This document shows, piece by piece, positions 26,764 to 36,274 of a stretch of 64,000 bases of DNA (positions are counted from its first letter, which is position 1; each line of letters begins with the position of its first letter). Source of the stretch: Kushneria phyllosphaerae. GTDB lineage: Bacteria; Pseudomonadota; Gammaproteobacteria; Pseudomonadales; Halomonadaceae. Below the pieces are notes generated by a model that saw only the letters and a program-made list of their open reading frames with translations, did no database searches and was not told where the DNA came from. The stretch spans positions 1,116,001 to 1,180,000 of the forward strand of contig NZ_ONZI01000001.1 of the NCBI RefSeq assembly GCF_900312995.1. Direction: 5' to 3'. The position numbers and the translations under genes are program-made.

Positions 26764-28932
26764 ATGATTCTTGGAGCCGCGCGCCTCACCGAAGTCCCCC
26801 GACGATCCAGAACGGCATGGGGGGTGCTATCACTGTGTTTTCTGCTGCCCGTGACCGCCCATGGTGCCGATCAGGATGATCCCGAATCCATGGTCATTAC
26901 GGCCAGCCGTGTCGGGGCCGACCGGGAAGATTCCCCGCAGGTCGTGCGCGTGTTGACCCACGAACAGATCCAGCAGCAGCGCAAGCTGACCTCGGATTCT
27001 TCGGAAATTCTCAGCAATCTGCTGCCCTCCTATTCACCGCCGCGTCAGAAAATGTCCGGCAGCGGTGAGACCCTGCGCGGGCGCACGCCGCTGGTGATGA
27101 TTGACGGGATTCCTCAATCCAATCCGCTGCGTCCGACCGGGCGTGAACTGCATACCATCGATTTTGCGATGGTCGATCACATCGAGGTGCTCCAGGGGGC
27201 CAACGCCACCAACGGGCTGGGCGCCAGTGGCGGCGTGATCAACATCATTACCCGCCGACCGGAATCGGGGTCGTTCACCCAGCAGATTGATGCCGAGGTC
27301 TCGACGCCGACCTCGCAGCTCAAGTCGGACACCACCGGCTACAAGACCACCTACGGGGTCAGCGGCAACAAGGGCAAGCTCGATTATGTCTTCTCGCTTG
27401 GATACGAGCAGCAGGGGCTCTATCTGGATGGTGACAACAAGGCCGTCGGGGTGGATAACACCCAGGGCGATCTGATGGACTCGCGCAGCTATGACCTGCT
27501 GGCCAAGGGTGCCTGGTGGTTCAACGATGATCAGCGGCTGCAGCTGAGCTTCAATCATTACACGGTGCGTGGCCAGGACGAGTATGTCGATGTGCCGGGC
27601 GATCGCACGCGCGATATCGCCACGACCTCCGAGCGGGGCCATCCGGAAGGAGAGGCGCCCTACAACAAGGTCTCGACCACCGGTCTGACCTACGACGACT
27701 ATGACCTGGCCGGCATGCACCTTAACCTGCTGGCGTTTTATCAGGACTACAGGGCCTTGTTTGGGGCGGATGACTCGTCCACTTTCCAGGATCCGGACAT
27801 TGCCCCGGTCGGCACGCTGTATGATCAGTCCTACGCCACCACCACCAAATATGGCACCAAGGCGTCACTGACCAAAGATGACCTGTGGGACGGGCGCATC
27901 AAGCTGACCGCCGGTTTCGATACGCTGTTTGACAGCTCCGAGCAGTCCCTGCATCGCACCGATCGCACCTGGGTGCCTGAGGTCAACTACACCGACCTGT
28001 CTCCCTTCGTGCAGATGGAAGTCACGCCCATTGATGCGGTGACGCTGACCGCCGGGGCGCGCTATGAGTACGCCAAACTGGACGTCGATAACTATCAGAC
28101 GCTGGCGTCCAGCGGCGGTGTGGACGTGGCCAGCGGTTCGCCAAGCTTTAACGAGGCGCTCTATAACGCCGGTGTGGTCTGGCGCCCGGTCGATCACTGG
28201 AGCCTGTTTGCCAATTATTCGCAGGGCTTCGAGATTCCGGATGTGGGACGTGCGTTGCGCGGTATCTCACAGCCCGGTCAGTCGGCAGATGATTTTGAGA
28301 ATCTGCGCCCGATTGTCACCGACAACATTGAAACCGGCGTGCGCTATGACGATGGTCGTCTCGATGCCGAGCTGAGCTACTACGTGTCCTCATCGGATTT
28401 CGGCAGCCGTGTCACGTCCGGCCCGGGCGGCCAGTTCGTGATGCAGCGTGAAAAAACCGAGATCGACGGTATCGATGCCACCATTGGCTATCAGTTCACG
28501 CCGAAGCATCACGGTTCGCTGAGCTACTCGCACATGCGCGGGCGCTATGACAGCAACGATGACGGCTCGCTGGATGGCAAGCTCGATGGCCTCAACGTCT
28601 CGCCGGATCGCCTGATCGCGCGCTGGTCGGCGCAGTGGTCGCCGGAGTGGTCGAGCATGGTGCAGGTCAATCACGCCTTTGATCGCAATTTTGATGAAAG
28701 TGCCAACGGCTGGGATCGCGATTTTGATGGCTACACCCTGGTGGATGTCGGCATTGGCCATGTGCTGCCGGTCGGTCAGGTCAACGTCGGCATCGCCAAC
28801 CTCTTTGATGAGCGTTACATCACCTACTACTCCCAGAGCGCCCTGAACAGCCCGGATGCCAATTACATGAACGAGCGCTATTTTGCCGGCCGCGGACGTA
28901 CGTTGACCGTGGGCTACAGCCTGAAGTTCTAG
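26764..28932 (+). CDS. TonB-dependent ferric-siderophore receptor
   Basis: This outer-membrane receptor (722 aa) takes up an iron-siderophore complex using TonB energy. It has a signal peptide ending about TAHG-ADQDD and a TonB box-like MVITASR near 43. The plug domain carries LRGRTPLVMIDGIPQSN and VEVLQGANA-type IEVLQGANATNG. A 22-strand barrel ends in the aromatic terminal residues YSLKF. It lies under a Fur box and directly upstream of the siderophore synthesis operon, so the likely ligand is the Fe(III) complex of the siderophore made by the genes that follow. The 139-bp gap to the next gene has no clear promoter. Confidence 0.92.
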   Translation: MILGAARLTEVPRRSRTAWGVLSLCFLLPVTAHGADQDDPESMVITASRVGADREDSPQVVRVLTHEQIQQQRKLTSDSSEILSNLLPSYSPPRQKMSGSGETLRGRTPLVMIDGIPQSNPLRPTGRELHTIDFAMVDHIEVLQGANATNGLGASGGVINIITRRPESGSFTQQIDAEVSTPTSQLKSDTTGYKTTYGVSGNKGKLDYVFSLGYEQQGLYLDGDNKAVGVDNTQGDLMDSRSYDLLAKGAWWFNDDQRLQLSFNHYTVRGQDEYVDVPGDRTRDIATTSERGHPEGEAPYNKVSTTGLTYDDYDLAGMHLNLLAFYQDYRALFGADDSSTFQDPDIAPVGTLYDQSYATTTKYGTKASLTKDDLWDGRIKLTAGFDTLFDSSEQSLHRTDRTWVPEVNYTDLSPFVQMEVTPIDAVTLTAGARYEYAKLDVDNYQTLASSGGVDVASGSPSFNEALYNAGVVWRPVDHWSLFANYSQGFEIPDVGRALRGISQPGQSADDFENLRPIVTDNIETGVRYDDGRLDAELSYYVSSSDFGSRVTSGPGGQFVMQREKTEIDGIDATIGYQFTPKHHGSLSYSHMRGRYDSNDDGSLDGKLDGLNVSPDRLIARWSAQWSPEWSSMVQVNHAFDRNFDESANGWDRDFDGYTLVDVGIGHVLPVGQVNVGIANLFDERYITYYSQSALNSPDANYMNERYFAGRGRTLTVGYSLKF

Positions 28933-29071
28933 GCGGGCAGCCCGGTGCTCGACCGGCCGGGCCGTTGTCATGACAGTTTTTTCAGCAACCTCTACAAGAT
29001 CAATCACTACAACAACATGGTGACTAGCCGCACAGGGAATACAACTGGAAGCTTTTGACAGCGGAGAGTGT

Positions 29072-30808
29072 ATGAACGTACGGCCGTATGACCCGGCAGG
29101 CATTATCAGCGAGCAGGCCTCGCTGCAGGCTTTGCTGAACTGCCTCATCAGAGAGATCGCCATCCCCAGGGGATGGCTGACACATGAATGGCCCGCCGGC
29201 AGTGAGGTACCGGCACTTGATGCCCCGACATCGGCCATTCCGCTATGGCTGCGCTGGCCGGAGGGGCTCTCCTGTCTGGTGCTGGTGGATCGCATCAGTG
29301 CCCAGGGGGTTCACCGCTATCTATTGCGGCCGTGGCTGCGTGTGTCACCGGATCAGCCCTGGCAGGTGCCGGGCTATCTGGCACTTGCCAGAGCGATGGT
29401 GATGCCGCTGGCGCGTGAGCAGGGGACCTCACTGGAGGCCCTGCTGGCCCAGATGGAACAGAGCCTGGGCGTGATGACCGAGCTGGTCAGCGCGCGTCAC
29501 GGCGAGGGCGCCGCCCCCCTGCAGGGCTACATCGAAAGCGAACAGTCGCTGTGGTTTGGCCACTCGGCGCATCCCGCTCCAAAGGCCCGTCAATGGCCGG
29601 ACGGGTGTCGGGCCGATGACTACGTGCCCGAACGCCGCTGTCGCACGCGCCTGCATCAGTGGGCCGTGCCCCGTCAGGGGCTTTGCGTGCAAAGTGCCAC
29701 CCTGGCCGAGCAGCAGGTGCTCGACAGCGTGGGTGACCAGCGCCTGGCCGGTGACGGCGAGGCCGTGCTCAGCATGCATCCGATTCAGGCCCGTCTTTTT
29801 GCCGAGCACCCGGCGGTACAGGCGCTGCTGGCGCAGGGTGTCATTCGTGATCTGGGCGAGAGCGGCTTCGAGGCCTGGCCGACGGCGTCGCTGCGCACCT
29901 GGTATGTCGAGAATCACCCCTTTTTCATCAAGGGCTCGCTGAACGTGCGGGTGACCAACTGCGTGCGCAAGAACGCCTGGTATGAGCTGGACAGCACCGG
30001 GGTGATCGATGCCGTCATGGGGCGCATTCTGGCGCTCAATGAGCCGCAGCTGGCCAGGCTCCGGCTGGCGCGTGAGCCTGCATCAGTGAGCTGGGCGCCG
30101 CCTGATACCGACATTGAACAGCAGCGCTGGTTGACCGAGCAGACCGGCATCGTGCTGCGCGAGAACTTCTGTCAGACCGCGTCACCGTCGCGCTGTGTGC
30201 TGGCGGCCAGTCTCTTTGGTCGCTCTACCGTATTGCAGCCGATGATCTCTGATCTGATCGGGGAGGCTGATCGAAAGGCCTGGTTTACGGCCTATCTGGA
30301 GGCCCTGCTGATGCCGGTGCTGGCGCTTTATTTCCGCCACGGTGTGGTGCTTGAGCCGCACCTGCAAAACTGCGTGCTGATCCATGACGACGGCTGGCCA
30401 GCCGAGGTGCTGCTGCGCGATTTTGAAGGCGTCAAACTGATCGAGGGCAGTCGCTGGCTGGAAGACGACCTGTCTGATGCCGTGCGCCGGTCGCTGACCT
30501 ATTCCCGCGCGCAGGGCTGGCAGCGCATCGTGTACTGCCTGCTGATCAACCATCTGGGCGAGGCCGTGCTGGCGCTGAGCTGGGATGACCCGGCGCTTGG
30601 CGAGGCGCTGTGGGCACAGCTGCATCGGTCGCTTCAAAACGTGTACGACCGGCTCGGGGTCGATGCGCCGGAACTGGCGGCGCTGCTGGCGGGTGGAGAC
30701 CTGCCGTGCAAGACCAATCTGCTGGTGCGTCTGCGGGCCGCCGCCGACCGCGAGGCCGGCTACGTATCGCTGCCCGGCTTTTGGCGCCAGGAGGTGGCCT
30801 GTGTCTGA
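29072..30808 (+). CDS. NIS siderophore synthetase, SbnC-like (IucA/IucC family)
   Basis: This ATP-dependent NRPS-independent synthetase (578 aa) forms an amide between a carboxylic acid and an amine. Its closest remembered pattern is staphylococcal SbnC, which adds 2-oxoglutarate in the last step of staphyloferrin B synthesis. Shared stretches are SEQSL..GH..HP.PK (157-171), DLGESG, VTNCVRKN, DFEGVKL and INHLGEAV. The nucleotide-binding signature is GHSAHPAPKARQ at 163-174. ATG 29072 is preceded by GCGGAGAG. The stop overlaps the next gene by 8 bp. Substrate choice is inferred from similarity, not shown. Confidence 0.86.
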   Translation: MNVRPYDPAGIISEQASLQALLNCLIREIAIPRGWLTHEWPAGSEVPALDAPTSAIPLWLRWPEGLSCLVLVDRISAQGVHRYLLRPWLRVSPDQPWQVPGYLALARAMVMPLAREQGTSLEALLAQMEQSLGVMTELVSARHGEGAAPLQGYIESEQSLWFGHSAHPAPKARQWPDGCRADDYVPERRCRTRLHQWAVPRQGLCVQSATLAEQQVLDSVGDQRLAGDGEAVLSMHPIQARLFAEHPAVQALLAQGVIRDLGESGFEAWPTASLRTWYVENHPFFIKGSLNVRVTNCVRKNAWYELDSTGVIDAVMGRILALNEPQLARLRLAREPASVSWAPPDTDIEQQRWLTEQTGIVLRENFCQTASPSRCVLAASLFGRSTVLQPMISDLIGEADRKAWFTAYLEALLMPVLALYFRHGVVLEPHLQNCVLIHDDGWPAEVLLRDFEGVKLIEGSRWLEDDLSDAVRRSLTYSRAQGWQRIVYCLLINHLGEAVLALSWDDPALGEALWAQLHRSLQNVYDRLGVDAPELAALLAGGDLPCKTNLLVRLRAAADREAGYVSLPGFWRQEVACV

Positions 30809-32075
30809 AGCCAGCTTATCCACGACCGGTTGTGAGCTGCCGCCTCGCCTGCGACAGGCGATCCTGCAGGCCCGGAAGTCCAGTGAGGCCCCGATGGCAG
30901 CGTTTTTTTATGATCTGGACGCGCTGGCCCACCACGCCGATGAGATGTACGCGGCCCTGCCGGAAGGTGTTGAGCTTTACTACGCCATCAAGGCCAACAG
31001 CGAAACGCCGGTGCTGGAGACGCTGGCATCGCGGGTGGACGGGTTCGAACTCTCCTCCGGGGGAGAGCTTTCGCGCGCGGCCAGCTGTGCCACCCCACGG
31101 CCCTGGCTGCTGTCCGGCCCCGGCAAGCTCGACAGTGAGCTTGAAGAGGCGATAAAGCGCGGCGTGTCGGCCATCCATCTGGAAAGTCTCAACGAAATTG
31201 ACCGGCTGGCAGTGCTGGCGCGTCGGCTTGATCAGGTGCAGCCGGTGTTTGTGCGCATCAATCCGGCCCTGCCCGAGGCCTATGCCACCCGGCTCAACAT
31301 GGCCGGGCGCGCCACCCCCTTTGGCATTGATGAGTCCGAGCTTCCAGAGGCCATCATGCGTATCGAGGCCTGTGATCATCTGGTGCTGAAAGGCTTTCAC
31401 ATCCACGCCATGTCGCATCAGGCGGACAGCACCCGGCACGCGGCGCTCATCGCCCACTATCTCGAGCGCTGGCCCGTCTGGCGTGCGCTGGCTCGTTACC
31501 CCGAACGGCTGACCCATCTCAACGTCGGGGGCGGGCTGGGGGTGGATTATGTTCACGGTCGGCATTTTGACTGGCCGGCACTGTGTACCGAGGTGGCAAC
31601 GCTTCGCAATGCGATGACCGCGCCCCCCGTGGTGCGCTTCGAGGTAGGGCGGTTTTTGAGCGCCTTTTGCGGCTACTACGTCATGGAAGTACTCGATCGC
31701 AAGACCAGCCACGGCGAGCATTTTCTGATCTGTCGCGGCGGCACCCATCAGTTCCGTCTGCCGCCTGCCCAGGGCCATGATCATCCGGTACTTCACCTGC
31801 CGCGTCAGGTGCCGCCAACCGATGAGGCCGGGCGCCGCTGGAGCGTGGTGGGCCAGCTTTGTACGCCCAAGGATGTGCTCAGCCGTGGGCGGGAGCTCGG
31901 TGGGGTCAGCGTGGGCGACCTGCTGGTGCTGCCGCTGGCCGGGGCCTACGGCTACAACATCTCGCATGCCGATTTTCTCTGTCATCCGCGGCCCCGGCTG
32001 CATTTTCTGCCGGTTGAATCGACCGGGCCGGTGAATGAACGGTCACTCGCGGCGGTGAGCGAGGCGGGCCCATGA
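30801..32075 (+). CDS. PLP-dependent decarboxylase, SbnH-like (DapDC/ODC fold III)
   Basis: This fold-type III decarboxylase (424 aa) is related to diaminopimelate decarboxylase. The PLP lysine is K64 in YYAIKANSE, and GGGLG at 243-247 binds phosphate. FHIH at 199-202, E281 in FEVGRF and the catalytic Cys in CTPKD (C354) are all present. In staphyloferrin B synthesis SbnH decarboxylates citryl-diaminopropionate to citryl-ethylenediamine, and the surrounding SbnC/F/G/E-like genes favour that role here over lysine synthesis. The start is GTG 30801 preceded by CAGGAGG; longer frames run into the upstream gene. Confidence 0.86.
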   Translation: MSEASLSTTGCELPPRLRQAILQARKSSEAPMAAFFYDLDALAHHADEMYAALPEGVELYYAIKANSETPVLETLASRVDGFELSSGGELSRAASCATPRPWLLSGPGKLDSELEEAIKRGVSAIHLESLNEIDRLAVLARRLDQVQPVFVRINPALPEAYATRLNMAGRATPFGIDESELPEAIMRIEACDHLVLKGFHIHAMSHQADSTRHAALIAHYLERWPVWRALARYPERLTHLNVGGGLGVDYVHGRHFDWPALCTEVATLRNAMTAPPVVRFEVGRFLSAFCGYYVMEVLDRKTSHGEHFLICRGGTHQFRLPPAQGHDHPVLHLPRQVPPTDEAGRRWSVVGQLCTPKDVLSRGRELGGVSVGDLLVLPLAGAYGYNISHADFLCHPRPRLHFLPVESTGPVNERSLAAVSEAGP

Positions 32076-33484
32076 GGAGGGTAGATGTGGCGTCAGGCGC
32101 GGCGTCGCCCCGTCAGGTTCTCACGGTCGTGCTGCTGGGCACCGGCACGGTCAGCCTTGCCAACAGCATGCTCAATCCGGCTCTGCCGGCGTTCATGCAC
32201 GCCTTTGACCTGAGCGCCGGTCGGGCCGGTCAGGTGCTCTCTTCCTTCATGGTGGCCATGGTGCTGGCCATGCCGCTGACCGGCTACCTGGGCGCGCGCC
32301 ACGGCCGTCGCCGGGTCTATCTGAGCGGCATGGCACTGTTTGCCCTCGGCTCGCTGCTGGGCACGTTGGCTCTGGACTTTCCCCAGGTGCTGATCGCTCG
32401 CGTTGTTCAGGGGTTTGCCAGTGGGCTGGTGATTCCGCTGTCGCTGCCGCTTTTGTTTGCGGTCTTTCCCGTCGAGCAGCGTGGCCGGGTCACCGGCGCC
32501 TGGGCCAGCATCGTCATGCTCATTCCTGCCGTTGGGCCACTGTGCGGGGCGGTGCTGTTCGAGCATCTTCACTGGCGGGCGCTGTTTGCCCTGCCGGTGC
32601 CCGTGGCAGCTTTGGCGTGGCTCATGGCTCGGCGCTGTCTGGCGCCGTCTCCACGCTTGAGCGAGCGGCCGGCGTTTGATGGCACCGGGTTTGCCCTGAT
32701 TGCGCTGTCGCTGGCGCTGGTCATGGCCGCCGGCCAGCGCCTGGCGCAGGGGGCGACCTTTCAGGGCGTTGTGATGCTTTTTGCGGCCGCGGTAACGCTT
32801 GCCGCCTTTGTGCGCCTGGAGCGGCGTCTTGAGCGGGGCCAGACCGCGCCGATTCTGAATCTGGGCATGTTCGCCCGGCGTGACTTTCGCCACGGCGTGA
32901 TCATCACCGTCATGCAGTCGGTCAGCATGTTTTCAACCCTGGTGCTGGTGCCGCTGTGGGTTCAGGTAGTGATGGGCAAAAGCGCGCTCTGGACCGGCTG
33001 GGCGCTGATGGCCACGGCTGCGTGCGCAAGCCTTGGCGGCCGGCTGGCCGGACGCTGGATAGACCGGCACGGCCCACGCCACATCATCGCGGCCGGTCTT
33101 TTGATCACGATCATGGCCTCGCTGGCGCTGGGGCAGCTTGCGGCCGACACGTCGATGGCGCTTTTGTGTGCGCTGATGGCGCTGCGCGGGGTCGGGATCG
33201 GGTTTTCCTACATGCCGTCCACCACCGTAGCGCTCAATACGCTGCCGGAGACGCTGACCACCCAGGGCGCGGCGGTCAACAACGTAGCGCGCCGGGTCAT
33301 GGCGTCACTTGCCGTGGTCGCCGTGTCGCTGGCAGTGGATGCGTTACCGGCCCATGGCGTCGCCCTCGAGACCACCCTGACCGGGCTTTTTACCGCCACC
33401 GGTCTGGTGCTGGTGCTGGCGCTGCCCAGTGCGGCCTGCCTGAGCCCTCGACCGCTGCGCGACAGCGCACCCTCAAGGGCCTGA
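32072..33484 (+). CDS. MFS exporter, DHA2-like (candidate siderophore exporter, SbnD role)
   Basis: This major-facilitator transporter (470 aa) has about 14 predicted helices, as in EmrB/DHA2 drug exporters. Marks are LANSMLNPALPAFMHAFDLS in helix 1, the loop 2-3 motif GYLGARHGRRRVYLSG, and motif C-like IPAVGPLCGAVLF. Position between the SbnH- and SbnF-like genes, with a 4-bp overlap to the former, indicates export of the finished siderophore. S. aureus SbnD has the same role but is a shorter 12-helix protein, so this may be an unrelated replacement. Substrate inferred from context only. Confidence 0.82.
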   Translation: MRRVDVASGAASPRQVLTVVLLGTGTVSLANSMLNPALPAFMHAFDLSAGRAGQVLSSFMVAMVLAMPLTGYLGARHGRRRVYLSGMALFALGSLLGTLALDFPQVLIARVVQGFASGLVIPLSLPLLFAVFPVEQRGRVTGAWASIVMLIPAVGPLCGAVLFEHLHWRALFALPVPVAALAWLMARRCLAPSPRLSERPAFDGTGFALIALSLALVMAAGQRLAQGATFQGVVMLFAAAVTLAAFVRLERRLERGQTAPILNLGMFARRDFRHGVIITVMQSVSMFSTLVLVPLWVQVVMGKSALWTGWALMATAACASLGGRLAGRWIDRHGPRHIIAAGLLITIMASLALGQLAADTSMALLCALMALRGVGIGFSYMPSTTVALNTLPETLTTQGAAVNNVARRVMASLAVVAVSLAVDALPAHGVALETTLTGLFTATGLVLVLALPSAACLSPRPLRDSAPSRA

Positions 33485-33533
33485 GCGATGTGTGATTTTC
33501 CTTCTTTGCCCCTGCTGACAGGACATCCGTGCC

Positions 33534-35459
33534 ATGTCGTCTTCCCACACGAGTCCCCTTGCCATGTCCCGCTTTAATACCCTTGATGCTCATATGGCCG
33601 TCGGCCCCACCGAAGAGGCTCTAACGCCCGGTGACCTGACGTCCTTTCCGAACGACCGCGCGGCCTGGTGCCACTTCCCCCGCATCGAGCGGCGGGTGGT
33701 GGGGCAGCTGCTGCAAACCCTGCTGTTTGAGCAGGTGATGCCCTTCGAGGTTCAGCCGTGCAGCGAGTCCGAGGCCACCAGCCACCGCTTTGTCATTCCG
33801 CTTGAAAACGGCGAAATGATCATGGCCGAAGGCTGGCTTTGCGAGAGCTTTGCGCTGATCCGCCTCGATCATGACCGGGTCTACCATTGCCGCCTTGATG
33901 CAAGTCAGGGGGCGCTGACCCTCAATGCGCTTCTGGCCGCCCTTGATGCCCGGACCGGGGCATTGGCGGGGCAGGCCGGGTTCGTGCGCGAGCTGGAACA
34001 GACCCTGCTGCATGACCTGCAGTCGGCGGCAGCCTTTGAACGTCCCGACGTGCCACCTGAAAAGCTCGGCGCCGATGCGCTGGAGCAGTACTTTGTCGAC
34101 GCCCACAGCTATCACCCCTGCTACAAGTCGCGCCTTGGGTTCAGCCTTGAGGACAACGCCCGGTTCGGCCCCGAGTTCGGCCAGCCCCTGCAGGTGCTGT
34201 GGCTGGCGCTGCCGTCTCGTCATGCCGTGAGCGACCGGATCGCCGGCGTGGATGCCGAGGCGCTGATCCAGCGCAGTGCAGGTTTGAAGGTACTGGCCGC
34301 CCGTGACGCCTTTTGTGAACGTCAGGGGCTTTCGCTTCTGGACGTCGTGCTGGTACCGGTACATCCCTGGCAGTGGCGCGAGCAGCTGTGTCGGGCGCTC
34401 TACCCGGAGATTGCACGCGGCGAGATCGCGCTGTTGGGTGCCGGTGACAGCGCCTATGTGCCGCAGCAGTCGATTCGAACGCTGGCCCCGCAGGACGGCT
34501 CGCAGCCCTATTTGAAGCTCGCCATGCATCTAACCAATACCTCAAGCACCCGGCTGCTGGCGCGTCATACGGTCATCAACGCGCCGCGCATCAGCGCCTG
34601 GCTTCAGGGACTGGTGGCCGCCGACCCCGATGCCCGGGCCAGCGGCATGGTGCTGCTGGGCGAGATCGCCGGGGCCAGTCTGGATGAGCGCACCTTTGAT
34701 GTGCTGCGCCATGACCGGGTGTATGGCGCCCTCGGGGCGATCTGGCGCGAGCATGTCAGCCAGTATCTGCACCCCGGCGAGCAGGCGGTGGCCTTCAATG
34801 GCCTGAGCCAGTGTGCCCGCGATGTTAACGGGGTACCCGAGCGGCCATTCATTGACTCCTGGGTGCGCGAGTACGGTCTGGAGCCGTGGACGACGGCGCT
34901 GATCCGTGCCGCCAGCACGCCCATCCTGCATCTGCTGTTTGCCGAAGGCATCGGTCTGGAGGCGCACGGTCAGAACATCGTGATATTTCATGACAACGGC
35001 TGGCCCACGCGGGCCGCGCTCAAGGACTTTCACGACGGCGTACGCTTCAGCCCAGAGCATCTCACCCATCCGCAGCAGGCGCCTGTGCTTGAGCCGGTGC
35101 CGGCCAGCCACGCTGCGCTCAACCGCAATTCCTTTCTGGTGACCGACGACCCGGCAGCGGTGCGCGACTACACCTGCGACGCCTTTTACTTCATTGCGCT
35201 GGCGGATATGGCGATTTTCCTGCGCCGTCATTACGGGCTTGAGGAGTCACGCTTCTGGGCGTTGACGGCACAGATCATCCATGACTATCAGCAGGCCCAT
35301 CCTCAGCACGCCGAGCGCTTTGCACGTTTTGATGTCTTTAACGCCGACTATGAGGTCGAGGCGCTGACCCGTCGCCGGCTTTTCGGTGATGAGACGCCGC
35401 AGATCATTCGGGTGCCCAGTCCGCTGGCGCCGTTTGTCGCTGCCGAAGGGAGCACCTGA
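33534..35459 (+). CDS. NIS siderophore synthetase, SbnF-like (IucA/IucC family)
   Basis: This second NIS synthetase (641 aa) carries the ATP-site signature SYHPCYKSRLGFS at 192-204, followed by LEDNARFGPEFG, a pattern typical of SbnF-type enzymes. The VPVHPWQW and KLAMHLTNTSSTR motifs and a C-terminal FhuF-like helical region (DAFYFIALADMAIFL) follow. In staphyloferrin B synthesis SbnF joins a second diaminopropionate to the citryl-ethylenediamine intermediate. The start at 33534 has AGGA upstream. It ends with a TGATG overlap with the SbnG-like gene. The gap from the exporter is 49 bp, the only break inside the biosynthetic operon. Acceptor and donor are inferred. Confidence 0.85.
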   Translation: MSSSHTSPLAMSRFNTLDAHMAVGPTEEALTPGDLTSFPNDRAAWCHFPRIERRVVGQLLQTLLFEQVMPFEVQPCSESEATSHRFVIPLENGEMIMAEGWLCESFALIRLDHDRVYHCRLDASQGALTLNALLAALDARTGALAGQAGFVRELEQTLLHDLQSAAAFERPDVPPEKLGADALEQYFVDAHSYHPCYKSRLGFSLEDNARFGPEFGQPLQVLWLALPSRHAVSDRIAGVDAEALIQRSAGLKVLAARDAFCERQGLSLLDVVLVPVHPWQWREQLCRALYPEIARGEIALLGAGDSAYVPQQSIRTLAPQDGSQPYLKLAMHLTNTSSTRLLARHTVINAPRISAWLQGLVAADPDARASGMVLLGEIAGASLDERTFDVLRHDRVYGALGAIWREHVSQYLHPGEQAVAFNGLSQCARDVNGVPERPFIDSWVREYGLEPWTTALIRAASTPILHLLFAEGIGLEAHGQNIVIFHDNGWPTRAALKDFHDGVRFSPEHLTHPQQAPVLEPVPASHAALNRNSFLVTDDPAAVRDYTCDAFYFIALADMAIFLRRHYGLEESRFWALTAQIIHDYQQAHPQHAERFARFDVFNADYEVEALTRRRLFGDETPQIIRVPSPLAPFVAAEGST

Positions 35460-36274
35460 TGCTGTATGACAACCGGCTGAAGCAGGCCATCGGGGAAGGG
35501 CGCGAGGTGTTCGGCGTGCTGGCCTCCATTCCGGCGGCGGCCTCGATCGAGCTGATCGGCGAGGCCGGTTTCGATTTCGTGGTGATCGACACCGAGCACG
35601 TGATGATCAACCCCGAAACCGTGGAGCACATGATCCGCACGGCCGAGCGCTATCGCCTGACGCCGCTGGTGCGGGTGCCGGATGGCGATCCCAAGCGGAT
35701 GCTGCGTCTGCTGGATGCCGGCGCTCAGGGCATTGTGCTGCCTCAGGTCGAGGACGCCGCCACCGTGCGTGACGCCGTTTCGGCCTGCAAATACGCCCCC
35801 GAAGGGCGACGCAGCCTGAATGCGGGGCGCCCGGGCAGCTTCGGTCGCACCTCGCTTGCCGACTATGTCGGTCATGCCAATGACACCGTCATGGTGGTGG
35901 CCATGATCGAGACCGAGCGCGGCGTGACCAATATCGAGGCCATTGCGGCCGAGCCGGGGCTTGATCTGGTGCTGGAGGGCGCCGCCGATCTGTCCCAGTC
36001 GCTCGGGGTGAGCTGGCAGACCAACCATCCGCACGTGCAGGCCGCCCTGGCGCATGCGGCCAGCGTGTCGCTGGCGCACGGTGTGGCCTGGTGCACCTTT
36101 TTGCGTCATGACGGCGACGGCCCGCGCTGGCGCGCCCGGGGCGTGACCACCTTCATGCTCGGCGACGAGCGCGGCATCGCCTTTCGCGCGTTGATGCAGG
36201 CCCGTCGCCAGGCACAGACCTCACTGGCCGGGGCCGACCCGGCCGCAGGCCATCCTGATCAGGAGAACTCATGA
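35459..36274 (+). CDS. HpcH/HpaI-family citrate synthase, SbnG-like
   Basis: This (beta/alpha)8 aldolase-type enzyme (271 aa) belongs to the HpcH/HpaI family. In siderophore clusters the SbnG branch condenses oxaloacetate and acetyl-CoA to citrate, giving a citrate supply independent of the TCA cycle during iron starvation. Visible marks are FDFVVIDTEH near 38, PLVRVPDGDP, the metal-binding region DAGAQGIVLPQVED, and IETERGVTNIEAI. Its place between SbnF- and SbnE-like synthetase genes supports citrate synthase over a generic 2-oxo-acid aldolase. It overlaps both neighbours (1 bp and 4 bp). Confidence 0.84.
   Translation: MLYDNRLKQAIGEGREVFGVLASIPAAASIELIGEAGFDFVVIDTEHVMINPETVEHMIRTAERYRLTPLVRVPDGDPKRMLRLLDAGAQGIVLPQVEDAATVRDAVSACKYAPEGRRSLNAGRPGSFGRTSLADYVGHANDTVMVVAMIETERGVTNIEAIAAEPGLDLVLEGAADLSQSLGVSWQTNHPHVQAALAHAASVSLAHGVAWCTFLRHDGDGPRWRARGVTTFMLGDERGIAFRALMQARRQAQTSLAGADPAAGHPDQENS

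Noticed and set aside
28933..29071. Second Fur box or promoter before the SbnC-like gene
   Set aside because: No stretch close to the Fur consensus was found; the only small dyad (TGTCATGACA followed by T-run) is too short to call a terminator.
30816..32003. 395-codon minus-strand ORF opposite the SbnH-like gene
   Set aside because: The plus strand encodes a clear PLP decarboxylase with all active-site residues; the minus ORF is low in typical protein features.
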